The notes under the pieces were generated by a model. The model had not been told where the DNA came from and ran no database searches. It saw nothing but the letters and a program-made list of their open reading frames with translations. A DNA stretch of 64,000 nt, from positions 2,166,001 through 2,230,000 of the forward strand of contig NZ_CP166866.1 of assembly GCF_047495555.1 (NCBI RefSeq), read 5' to 3'. Each line of letters starts with the position of its first letter. The first letter of the stretch is position 1. This document shows positions 42,068-49,911 of the stretch, one piece after another. This DNA comes from Methanobacterium_D sp040373355 (lineage in GTDB: Archaea > Methanobacteriota > Methanobacteria > Methanobacteriales > Methanobacteriaceae). The translations under genes and the position numbers were made by a program.

Positions 42068-43117
42068 ATGATCAACACAAAATGGTGTAGAACTTTGAAA
42101 TATAAAAAAGAAGATATTATAAGGCATATATGTAAAATAAGGGAAGAAATAGGCCATCAAGAAGTTAAACCTTCCATTGAAGATATTATATTTGATGAAG
42201 AAGATCAATCTATGCTCATTATAGCATCAGATCGGCCGGAAAAATCTATAATTATTGGAAAAGGAGGATGGGTGGTTGGAAAATTAAAAGAAAAACTAAA
42301 TATTAATTCTATCCATATAGAAGCTTATCCAGATATCCTTCTTCGAGAATATAAAGCTAAATTAACTCTAAATAAATTGGAAAATATTTTAGATTCTCAA
42401 GAATTAGACTATAAAGAACCTCTTGAAAATTTAAAGGTGTTACTTAAAGAAAGAATCAAGAAAATATACAATTTTGAGGATAATTTGAATAAATTTAAAG
42501 ATATTGAAGAACCCCAAGAGAACTTAGCAGTTGTTGCATTATCCGGTGGAGTCGATAGCAGCTTTTCACTTATTGTTGCAAAAACTCTTGGATTTAACCC
42601 AATAGCAGTGACAGTTAATCCGGGAAGTATAATTCTCCCTAAATATTTCCATAAAAGCGTAGAAGAACTTTCAAATAAACTCAATGTAGATCATATATAT
42701 ATTGAAGTTAATATGGATGATGTAATTAAAGATTCACTTGAAGGAAGATTCCATCCATGTGGAAGATGCTCCAAACTAATTAAAAAGTCTGTTTTAGATT
42801 ATGCAAAAGAATTAGGAGTTAAATATTTAATTTACGGAGATACGCTATCTACAGGATCCCAATCAATTGTCATTGAAGATGGAATTGTTAAAATAAATTT
42901 ACCTGCAATGCTTTCTGTTACTAAAGGAGAAATTAAAAACATTGCTTCAAAATATGGAATTTTAAGTAAAGGAGGTTATGGATGTCCTTTAATTAATGAA
43001 GTCCATAAAAAATATCCTCACATGCGCAAGTTCTCAATACAGAGAGTATTAAGGGAAACCAGAGCTGGTGTATTAGAGCCTGGTGAAGCCTTAGAAATGA
43101 TAATGAAATCAATTTAA
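42068..43117 (+). CDS. KH-domain / PP-loop ATPase, probable tRNA-modifying enzyme
   Basis: This 349-residue protein joins an N-terminal RNA-binding KH-like domain (IIIGKGGWVVGKLKEKL, 61-77) to a PP-loop ATP pyrophosphatase domain (SGGVDSS, 159-165). HPCGRCSKL and a later GYGCPL supply cysteines in the positions used by thiolation-type PP-loop enzymes for catalysis or an Fe-S cluster. Adenylation of RNA before sulphur or nitrogen transfer is a reasonable inference. It has no close functional neighbours. There is no clear ribosome binding site; a downstream start is possible. Confidence 0.75.
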   Translation: MINTKWCRTLKYKKEDIIRHICKIREEIGHQEVKPSIEDIIFDEEDQSMLIIASDRPEKSIIIGKGGWVVGKLKEKLNINSIHIEAYPDILLREYKAKLTLNKLENILDSQELDYKEPLENLKVLLKERIKKIYNFEDNLNKFKDIEEPQENLAVVALSGGVDSSFSLIVAKTLGFNPIAVTVNPGSIILPKYFHKSVEELSNKLNVDHIYIEVNMDDVIKDSLEGRFHPCGRCSKLIKKSVLDYAKELGVKYLIYGDTLSTGSQSIVIEDGIVKINLPAMLSVTKGEIKNIASKYGILSKGGYGCPLINEVHKKYPHMRKFSIQRVLRETRAGVLEPGEALEMIMKSI

Positions 43118-43259
43118 CTTTTAAAATTTTTAAATCAACCAGTTATTATATAGAAATTTCTTTCTATAATAAATTTAAATCTATCTCTTTATATATCTAT
43201 TAAATCATTAAATTATTTAAAAATAAAAAAATAATCAGTTAACGGTTTAGAGGTATTGT

Positions 43260-43400
43260 TTACTTAATAACTTCTAGTATACCATATGCTATTAATGCAA
43301 TTCCAATTATATATGCAACAAGTGCTGGATATATAATTATTAGAATACCAACCAGTATGGCAATTATCCCCATTAACTGAGGTGTTGAATCGTTTCTCAT
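43260..43400 (-). CDS. DUF3096-like small membrane protein (46 residues)
   Basis: A 46-codon gene encodes a short N-terminus MRNDSTPQL followed by two hydrophobic stretches, MGIIAILVGILIIIYPAL and AYIIGIALIAYGILEVI, separated by a turn. This matches the DUF3096 pattern of tiny two-helix membrane proteins. There is no Shine-Dalgarno element. A TATA box (TTTATATAG on the minus strand, about 43424-43432) lies about 28 nt before the ATG, predicting a leaderless transcript. Function unknown. Confidence 0.65.
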   Translation of the reverse strand: MRNDSTPQLMGIIAILVGILIIIYPALVAYIIGIALIAYGILEVIK

Positions 43401-43646
43401 GTCTATTATTTTTTGTAGTATATTCTATATAAATATTATGAAGTTTAAAAAAATGATTTATTTTTTATTGATATTTTAAAGTAAGATAAATTAAAATAAT
43501 CCTTTATTCAGAGAATATTAATAAAATTTTAGAATATCATTGCTTAATCAAGTATAAAAAGGCATTTATGCCATTAAATAACATAAAATTAAAATCATTT
43601 ATTTTAATACAAAAATAATAAATTCTTAACTGGAATTGTCAAAAAT
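43401..43646. other. AT-rich gene-free stretch
   Basis: Between the DUF3096-like gene and the kinase fragment there are about 250 nt of AT-rich DNA. The first 35 nt contain the TATA box of the small membrane protein. I see nothing else. Confidence 0.5.
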
Positions 43647-43866
43647 CTAAGGTTTTGGTCGAGTGAAATAAAAGTAGAACCTTTACCAAATGATGATTCA
43701 ACCCACATACGCCCCCATGACGTTCGAGTATTCGTTTAGCAATGGAAAGACCAATTCCAGCACCAGGATATTCTTCCTTAAGGTGAAGCTTCTGGAATAT
43801 AGTAAAAATACGGTCCAAATATTGTGATTCAATTCCAATTCCGTTATCAACTAAAAAGATAATTAT
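43647..43866 (-). pseudogene. Histidine-kinase ATPase-domain fragment
   Basis: The minus strand encodes the end of a HATPase_c domain: VDNGIGIESQYLDRIFTIFQ, then GAGIGLSIAKRILERHGG. After HGG a one-base loss shifts the frame to MWVESSFGKGSTF, and a second loss shifts it to the ending FTRPKP-stop at 43647. The rest of the kinase is missing; homology stops about 26 nt before the argH stop. It is clearly related to the two intact kinases in this window. Confidence 0.85.
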
Positions 43867-43891
43867 AACGAAGGTTTAAAAAGAGGGAAAA

Positions 43892-45295
43892 TTATTTATT
43901 TTTACTTATAAATTCTTTTAAGCTACTAATAGCACTTTCAACTGCTTTTGGAGAACATCCACCAGTTACGGTTCTTGCTTTTATATTTTCATAAGGATCA
44001 AGTGCTTTACGAATCATGGATTCTTCCATATTCAATGGTTTACCCATAACTTCTAATGCAACGTTATCTAAAAACTTCACATCAATATCCTTAATAGAAA
44101 CCTTATTGTCCAGTGCTTCCGTAACCATTCTACCAACTATTTTATGTGCAGTCCTAAAAGGCATATCTTTTTCACGAACCAGTATATCTGCTAGTTCAGT
44201 TGCAGTAGCAAAATTAGAATCAGCAAGTTCTGCAGCACGTTCCTTATTAACATTAATTGTAGATAACATTCCATCCATTATGCTGATCATTGCTTTGGCA
44301 GTATCTACACTATTCCATAAATGAGGAGTTATTTCCTGTAAATCACGATTATAACTGTAGGGTAGTGCTTTTAGGATAGTCATTATAGTCATTAATTCTC
44401 CAGTGAGAATTGCACTTTTAGCCCTTGCAATTTCTGCAACATCAGGATTCTTTTTTTGAGGCATTATTGAAGATGTTGATGAGTATTCATAAGCAATCTC
44501 AATAACTCCAAATTCATATGTACTCCAATTAATAAGTTCTTCACATATTTTACTGAATGTTGAAGCAAGCATTGAGAGTGAAAAGACTGTTTCTGCAATA
44601 AAGTCCCTTGAACTTACGCCATCAATTGAATTTTCCATTACGCGAGCAAACCCAAGCATTTCTGTTGTCATTTCTCGATTGATAGGGAAACTTGTTGTGG
44701 TCAATGCTGCTGAACCTAAAGGATTCATATCAACTCGCGTATATGCATCCATAAGTCTTTCATAATCTCTTCTTAAGGCATTGGCATATGCAAGAAGATG
44801 ATGAGCAAATGTAGTTGGTTGAGCATGCTGTAAGTGAGTATAACTTACAAAAATTGTTTCCTTATGCTCTTCTGCCATTTCAAGAATATTTTCAATGAAA
44901 ATGAGAATAGATTGACCCATTTTCTTAATTTCTTTTTTTAAAACTAGCCTTAGGTCTGTTGCAACCTGATCATTTCTTGACTTTGCAGTGTGCATATAAC
45001 CTGCTTCTACACCTATTTTAGAAGTCACATAGTTTTCAACAGCCATGTGGATATCTTCAACAGATGGATCGAGATTAAGCGCTCCAATTCCCTCATCTTT
45101 AAGGTCTTTAAGTGCATTTAAAATGTTATTTGCAGTTTCTGGAGGAATTATTCCCTGTTTAGCAAGCATTGTTGTATGAGCAATATTAAGTTCAATATCT
45201 GCTTCAAAAATGCGTTTGTCAAATTCTAAAGAAGAAGTAAAAGATGCAGCTTCATCGCTCATCTTCCCTTTAAGTCGTCCTGATCTTAAATTCAA
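43892..45295 (-). CDS. argH: Argininosuccinate lyase
   Basis: This 467-residue enzyme cleaves argininosuccinate to arginine and fumarate, the last step of arginine synthesis. The superfamily signature SSIMPQKKNPDVAE carries the conserved flexible catalytic loop. YMHTAKSRNDQVATDLRL and SYTHLQHAQPTTFAHHLLAY hold further active-site residues. The length is normal. It starts 43 nt after rps27ae and may be read from that operon. A dead kinase fragment abuts its 3' end. Confidence 0.96.
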   Translation of the reverse strand: MNLRSGRLKGKMSDEAASFTSSLEFDKRIFEADIELNIAHTTMLAKQGIIPPETANNILNALKDLKDEGIGALNLDPSVEDIHMAVENYVTSKIGVEAGYMHTAKSRNDQVATDLRLVLKKEIKKMGQSILIFIENILEMAEEHKETIFVSYTHLQHAQPTTFAHHLLAYANALRRDYERLMDAYTRVDMNPLGSAALTTTSFPINREMTTEMLGFARVMENSIDGVSSRDFIAETVFSLSMLASTFSKICEELINWSTYEFGVIEIAYEYSSTSSIMPQKKNPDVAEIARAKSAILTGELMTIMTILKALPYSYNRDLQEITPHLWNSVDTAKAMISIMDGMLSTINVNKERAAELADSNFATATELADILVREKDMPFRTAHKIVGRMVTEALDNKVSIKDIDVKFLDNVALEVMGKPLNMEESMIRKALDPYENIKARTVTGGCSPKAVESAISSLKEFISKNK

Positions 45296-45338
45296 GGTTT
45301 TTCACCTTATTCAATAAATAAAATATAAAAAAATATAA

Positions 45339-45494
45339 TTATTCTTTACCTTTCCATTGTGTGTATCCACATTTACCACAAGCATATCTGTCGCCGTGAT
45401 CTGCCATGAAGACACCGTGGGAACATCTAACACACTCTGGGTTTTTTCTTACGAGTTTGTTATCTTTAACTTCATAAAGGTCACATTTTTTCAT
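45339..45494 (-). CDS. rps27ae: 30S ribosomal protein S27ae
   Basis: This 51-residue zinc-ribbon protein is S27ae (eS31), a small-subunit protein. Cysteines in CVRCSHGVF and CGKCGYTQW form the zinc site. MKKCDLYEVKDNKLVRKNPE is the typical start. The ATG shares one base with the rps24e stop (TAATG), implying coupled translation. The tail GKE is short, as in archaea without the ubiquitin fusion. Confidence 0.95.
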   Translation of the reverse strand: MKKCDLYEVKDNKLVRKNPECVRCSHGVFMADHGDRYACGKCGYTQWKGKE

Positions 45495-45805
45495 TATTCT
45501 TCCTCCTCGGATTCTTCACCCTCTTGAGGTTCAGCGTTTTTGTCTAAAACATGTTCTTGTTCAATTTGTTTTAGGTTTTCTTCTGAATCATAAATTTTTG
45601 CGTATCCTTCAGCTTTACCTTCACCGAATTTAGGTAAAACCTTATCTACTACAAGAAGATTCTTGTCAGCATCTAATAATGCAACAAGTTTGTTTTTAAC
45701 GTCCATAATTTTTGGAGTAGATTCTCCCTGGTATACGCAGTCAAAGTGTACTTCTGTTCTGTTTAAAAGTGGATTTTCAATTTTATCTTTAATTTCTATG
45801 TCCAT
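45494..45805 (-). CDS. rps24e: 30S ribosomal protein S24e
   Basis: This 103-residue protein is S24e (eS24). MDIEIKDKIENPLLNRTEVH and KVLPKFGEGKAEGYAKIYDS identify it. The C-terminus is unusually acidic (EGEESEEEE). It shares single bases with both neighbours: the start overlaps the dephospho-CoA kinase stop and the stop overlaps the rps27ae start. The three genes therefore form a tightly coupled unit. Confidence 0.95.
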   Translation of the reverse strand: MDIEIKDKIENPLLNRTEVHFDCVYQGESTPKIMDVKNKLVALLDADKNLLVVDKVLPKFGEGKAEGYAKIYDSEENLKQIEQEHVLDKNAEPQEGEESEEEE

Positions 45806-46302
45806 TATTTAGCCTCCTTAAAGCTGCTTAGCATATCTTTTGCTGTCTCTTTTACTTTATCAGTTTCAACTAATACAACTCCCTCTCCAGGCTGTCCATA
45901 TAAAATAAAGGAACCTTCAGGAGCCATTAAAACACAAGGAATAACTGCCAGATCCTCTTCACCATCTACAACTATTAGAACATTGGATTTTTCAGCAAAT
46001 TTAAAAGATTTACTAATAGTATTCCATAGTTCATCAGTTATTGTTGCTGGAGGATTCACTGCATTTAGCCTAATTGCATCATATTCTATGCTGTGTTTTG
46101 ATATTTTTCTCTCAATTATGTTATCTATAATACCAATTCGAGGTATTATATTTGCATCAATAAGATTTTTTGTTGTTTGATCTCCAATAGAGATTATGAA
46201 ATGATCTTCAAGTATTGATTTATCTATATCATCTAAAACAGAATATACCTTACCAAAAGGTTTTTTAAATAAATCTCTGTTTTCTTCTTTTAATAACAAC
46301 AC
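45805..46302 (-). CDS. GTP-dependent dephospho-CoA kinase (DUF359)
   Basis: This 165-residue protein belongs to the archaeal DUF359 family, shown in archaea to phosphorylate dephospho-CoA with GTP in the last step of CoA synthesis. IISIGDQTTKNLIDANIIPR, LNAVNPPATIT and VDGEEDLAVIPCVLMAP match the family. It lies between spt4 and rps24e, its usual place in euryarchaea. The start is a GTG (MLLLKEENRD) with no strong ribosome binding site. Confidence 0.88.
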   Translation of the reverse strand: MLLLKEENRDLFKKPFGKVYSVLDDIDKSILEDHFIISIGDQTTKNLIDANIIPRIGIIDNIIERKISKHSIEYDAIRLNAVNPPATITDELWNTISKSFKFAEKSNVLIVVDGEEDLAVIPCVLMAPEGSFILYGQPGEGVVLVETDKVKETAKDMLSSFKEAK

Positions 46303-46358
46303 TTTTTAACCTGAAAATCTTATGAAAGTAATTATCTTTGTATTGATGTTTCAATATA

Positions 46359-46541
46359 TTATCTTACTCTTAAAGCATATTCTCCGGGAAGATCAATTTT
46401 AAGTTCCTGTGCAATACCTGAGTTTTCAGGGTCAAGGACTATTAAAAAACCGCTCCAGTTTTTTGAAGTGGCAACCTGGCATATTGCACATCTATCTTCA
46501 TCCATTATTCTATGACATCTTGTACATGCTTTAGTAACCAT
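46359..46541 (-). CDS. spt4: Transcription elongation factor Spt4 (RpoE2)
   Basis: This 60-residue zinc protein is archaeal Spt4, also called RpoE'', which pairs with Spt5 on the RNA polymerase clamp to aid processivity. Cysteines 6, 9, 18 and 21 (ACTRCHRIMDEDRCAIC) form the zinc site, and NWSGFLIVLDPENSGIA is the conserved core. Its ATG overlaps the rpoE1 stop by one base (TAATG). Confidence 0.95.
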   Translation of the reverse strand: MVTKACTRCHRIMDEDRCAICQVATSKNWSGFLIVLDPENSGIAQELKIDLPGEYALRVR

Positions 46542-47095
46542 TATTTCTTCTTCCTTTTCTCATTTTCAATCCATTCATGTTTTCCAAGATTTGGCTGTCT
46601 CATGGTAAGGCCTATCTTGGTTTCTTTAGAGGATTTTCCTTTTAGACTTAATGCAACAATTCTTGCACGGACTTTGTCTCCTTCTTCAAGGGTCTTTTTA
46701 GATTCCTTACCAAGGAGCGCACCTCTTTTTGAATCATAATTTATGTAGTCATCAGTAACCTGAGAAACGTGCACTAGCCCATCCATAGGACCCATTCGGA
46801 TAAATGCTCCGAATTCTGCTATTTCAATTACTTCTCCTTCTACAATTTCTTGAAGTTCAGGTTTGAAAAATAGAGCTGTAAATGTTACATCATGATATGC
46901 TGCACCATCGCCCATTATAACTCTACCTACACCAATTTCTTCTATTTCTTTAACTGTAACCATTAGCCCCATCTTTTTATCGATTTTTCCCACGTAGTTT
47001 TCGTTTATTAATTCAAAAGCTACATCTTCAAGTGGTTCATCGAACAATGTCGGTGGAACTCTTACGGTATCTTCAATTTTTGATATTAAATACAA
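46541..47095 (-). CDS. rpoE1: RNA polymerase subunit E' (Rpb7-like)
   Basis: This 184-residue protein is the stalk subunit RpoE', equivalent to Rpb7, which with subunit F binds nascent RNA and assists open-complex formation. An N-terminal RNP-like domain is followed by an S1 domain (EIAEFGAFIRMGPMDGLVHV). I start at a TTG giving MYLISKIEDTVRVPP, which matches the family; AGAGGGG lies upstream. An ATG 14 codons further upstream adds unfamiliar residues. Confidence 0.95.
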   Translation of the reverse strand: MYLISKIEDTVRVPPTLFDEPLEDVAFELINENYVGKIDKKMGLMVTVKEIEEIGVGRVIMGDGAAYHDVTFTALFFKPELQEIVEGEVIEIAEFGAFIRMGPMDGLVHVSQVTDDYINYDSKRGALLGKESKKTLEEGDKVRARIVALSLKGKSSKETKIGLTMRQPNLGKHEWIENEKRKKK

Positions 47096-47170
47096 ATTAA
47101 ACCCCTCTTGGTTTATTATTAATTGTTTTAAGGACAATTATAACCAGATTCAAGTATTTATCCCCTTAAT

Positions 47171-47692
47171 TTACTTATTATTATATAATTCTATAGAATG
47201 TTCTACTGCTTCAAGTGCTTTACTTGCATTTTCCCAACCTAAAACTTCAGTAGTTTTTCCTTCAAGATGTTTGTATTCCTTGAAAAAGTGTGCAATTTCA
47301 TCTAATAAAGGCTTTGGAATCTGGTCTATATCTGTTATCTCTTTGAATCTTGGATCGTTAACAGGTACGCCTAAAATTTTATCGTCGTTATCTCCACCAT
47401 CTACCATTCTCATTATTCCAATTGGTCTTGTTTCAATTACACATCCAGGGAATGTAGCTTGATCCATTAATACTATAATATCCATTGGGTCTCCATCATC
47501 GTAGAGAGTTTGAGGAATTATCCCATATTCTGCAGGGTAGTGAAATGGTGAGTAAAGAACCCTATCTAATGCAAATGCTTCCATATCCTTATCGTATTCG
47601 TATTTGTTTCTTGATCCTTTTGGTATTTCAATTACAGCGTATACTACTTCTGGAACTGATGGTCCTGGCGCTAAATCCTTCCAAAGATTCAT
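47171..47692 (-). CDS. ppa: Inorganic pyrophosphatase (family I)
   Basis: This 173-residue soluble family I enzyme hydrolyses pyrophosphate from biosynthetic reactions. VIEIPKGSRNKYEYDKD and DDGDPMDIIVLMD carry the metal and substrate residues; the signature DGDPMDIIV is intact. The length is typical. It follows the PIN-like gene by 65 nt and precedes rpoE1 by 75 nt. Confidence 0.96.
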   Translation of the reverse strand: MNLWKDLAPGPSVPEVVYAVIEIPKGSRNKYEYDKDMEAFALDRVLYSPFHYPAEYGIIPQTLYDDGDPMDIIVLMDQATFPGCVIETRPIGIMRMVDGGDNDDKILGVPVNDPRFKEITDIDQIPKPLLDEIAHFFKEYKHLEGKTTEVLGWENASKALEAVEHSIELYNNK

Positions 47693-47757
47693 TATTAATC
47701 ACTCCATATTCTTCCAAAATTATAAACTATTATTAAATTAGTATAATTGTTAATTAT

Positions 47758-48117
47758 TTATAAACCTAAATAACCATCTACACCTAAATATTTCTTTTGG
47801 CGTAAATATATGGCTGTTATCCCCTTATTTCTTGCTCTTTTTTTAAGTCCTAAATCATTAGTACACAAGACATTAGAAATACGGAGAAGTGCATCATCAA
47901 CTCGCTCTTTTTTCTTTAAATCAACATCCATTATGCTAATTTCAGGAGATTCAGTTAATTTAAGAGCAACTGATGCAGCAATTTTATCTTTGCCCTTTGA
48001 TCTCTCTTTTATATTTTTAAGTTCATCAATGACAAATGAAGGAACTACAAGCTTATAGTGGGGTATAATTTGCCCAAGTTCAGTTAATATATCAACATGA
48101 AATTGAGCAGGTATCAT
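47758..48117 (-). CDS. PIN-domain (VapC/Fcf1-like) protein, apparently frameshifted at the N-terminus
   Basis: The 119-residue frame starting at MIPAQFHVDILTELG is a PIN-domain protein of the type found beside aIF2-gamma in euryarchaea. Later acidic residues are present (VIDELKN, ERVDDALLRI, CTNDLGLKKRA). The first catalytic Asp is missing, but the other frame just upstream reads VLDANF, which would join MIPAQF if a T6 run at 48118-48123 had one more T. Either a one-base deletion, a sequencing error or frameshifting is involved. An upstream GTG would give the full protein. Confidence 0.75.
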   Translation of the reverse strand: MIPAQFHVDILTELGQIIPHYKLVVPSFVIDELKNIKERSKGKDKIAASVALKLTESPEISIMDVDLKKKERVDDALLRISNVLCTNDLGLKKRARNKGITAIYLRQKKYLGVDGYLGL

Positions 48118-48144
48118 AAAAAATTTGCATCTAACACCGCTTCT

Positions 48145-49371
48145 TTATTTGATGATACCATATCCAATTAACCTCCATCTTGCACCAACACGCCTGCTTA
48201 AAGCAACCCTCTGGCCTGCTTCAGCACAAACTGGTAATTTAAGTGTTACATCTGCTGTTTTTCCACGTGCACTTGTAACTGTTCCAATGGTTGTTGCTGT
48301 TCCTATGTTTATCATGAGTAATTCAGAGGATTTTATAGGATCAACTATTTTTTCTTCCTTAGTTCCAACTACTCTTTCTAAGAGGTTGGTTTCCATGGTA
48401 AAACTATGTAATATTGGGGGTAGTGTTCCTGGTTCTCCTGCAACAGATCCTGAAAGTGAATCTGCTTTAGTTAGGGCAGGGTCAAGTTTTGTTCCAACAC
48501 CTATAAGTCCACCAGGGTTTACTTCATCTACATGTTCGCTTGCTGTGTTTAAGCCAACTATTTCAGAAGTAAGACTCATCCATTCAGTCTTTCCTTTATT
48601 TTTAATCTGAATACCTGGTTTAATCTCAAGTTCATCGCCGATTTTTAATGTTCCCTGAACTAAGGAACCACCTATTACTCCACCAGCAATATTTTGAGGT
48701 TTGCATCCAGGCTTGTTAATATCGAATGATCTTGCTACGTACATTCTTGCAGGTTTATCAAGTAAACGTTCAGGTGTTTTAATCATTTCCTGAATCATTT
48801 CAATTAAAATATCTACATTTGCACCTTGTTGAGCAGATATTGGTATTATAGGAGCATCTTCTGCACAAGTACCCTGTACAAATTCTTTTATTTCGTTGTA
48901 GCTTTCTATAGCCCTTTCTTTTGATACAATGTCAATTTTATTTTGTACCACGATGACATCCTTAACTCCTATAACGTCAAGTGCCATGAGGTGTTCTTTT
49001 GTCTGGGGCTGAGGGCAATGTTCGTTAGCAGCTATTACAAGTACTGCACTGTCCATTATAGCTGCACCTGAAAGCATGGTAGCCATAAGGGTTTCGTGCC
49101 CTGGAGAATCTACAAAGGATACTCTTCTTAATGTCTCTGTTTCTTTGCCGCATTGCTCACATACAAAGGCAGTTGTGTAGCATTGAGGAGTCGGGCATTC
49201 TGTACACTGTCTAAAGGTTATATCCGCATAACCTAGTCTTATTGATATTCCTCTTTTTGTTTCTTCACTGTGTGTGTCAGTCCATATACCCGATAGAGCC
49301 TTTGTTAATGTAGTTTTTCCGTGATCTACGTGTCCTACAAGCCCTATATTTATTTCAGATTGTGTTTTCAC
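48145..49371 (-). CDS. eif2g: Translation initiation factor aIF2 subunit gamma
   Basis: This 408-residue GTPase carries initiator Met-tRNA to the small subunit as part of aIF2. The G1 motif GHVDHGKTT starts near residue 13, with DSPGHE and VQNKID as G3 and G4. A zinc ribbon lies in CTECPTPQCYTTAFVCEQCG. It starts with GTG, preceded by GGTG. It follows rps6e by 45 nt. Confidence 0.97.
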   Translation of the reverse strand: MKTQSEINIGLVGHVDHGKTTLTKALSGIWTDTHSEETKRGISIRLGYADITFRQCTECPTPQCYTTAFVCEQCGKETETLRRVSFVDSPGHETLMATMLSGAAIMDSAVLVIAANEHCPQPQTKEHLMALDVIGVKDVIVVQNKIDIVSKERAIESYNEIKEFVQGTCAEDAPIIPISAQQGANVDILIEMIQEMIKTPERLLDKPARMYVARSFDINKPGCKPQNIAGGVIGGSLVQGTLKIGDELEIKPGIQIKNKGKTEWMSLTSEIVGLNTASEHVDEVNPGGLIGVGTKLDPALTKADSLSGSVAGEPGTLPPILHSFTMETNLLERVVGTKEEKIVDPIKSSELLMINIGTATTIGTVTSARGKTADVTLKLPVCAEAGQRVALSRRVGARWRLIGYGIIK

Positions 49372-49416
49372 AATTACACCTGATTCCTCTATTTTAATAG
49401 AAATTTAATAATATAA

Positions 49417-49797
49417 TTATTCTTCTTCAGCACCTAAAAGTTCATCTATACTTTTAGCGCCTTTTTCTGTAACTATTGTGTTAATTTGAACTATGTCATC
49501 AGAAACTGTGTTTCCACGAACTGTTTTTCTTCTTCTCTGTCCGTCTCTTTTTGGTTCAAATCCAAGACCGCCTGAGAGAAGGCTTCTTATCCTTCTTGGT
49601 CCGTCAACATCTTTTTTCATTGGGAAACCATTCTTATCGCTCCCACCTGTGATTTTAAGTTTGTATCCATTTAGACCAACTAAAGAAGCATCAATTTCAT
49701 CGCCTATTTTTAAACCGATTAATTGTTTTGTCTGTGCTTGATCTACTTCAACCTGATGACTTTTTTCGCCTTCTGAAATGACTAATTTAAATGCCAC
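49417..49797 (-). CDS. rps6e: 30S ribosomal protein S6e
   Basis: This 126-residue protein is archaeal S6e (eS6). KLVISEGEKSHQVEVDQAQT and ITGGSDKNGFPMKKDVDGPR are diagnostic. It starts with GTG after GGAGGAGATA. Archaeal members lack the long phosphorylated tail of eukaryotic S6, and so does this one. It lies between infB and aif2g. Confidence 0.95.
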   Translation of the reverse strand: MAFKLVISEGEKSHQVEVDQAQTKQLIGLKIGDEIDASLVGLNGYKLKITGGSDKNGFPMKKDVDGPRRIRSLLSGGLGFEPKRDGQRRRKTVRGNTVSDDIVQINTIVTEKGAKSIDELLGAEEE

Positions 49798-49911
49798 TCT
49801 ATCTCCTCCATTCTTTATTATCCTATTATCAGTTTCAATTTGATGAATTCATCCTATATTGAATACCAATTAGTGTAATATCCATTATTAATTTGGATTA
49901 ACTTTAATATA

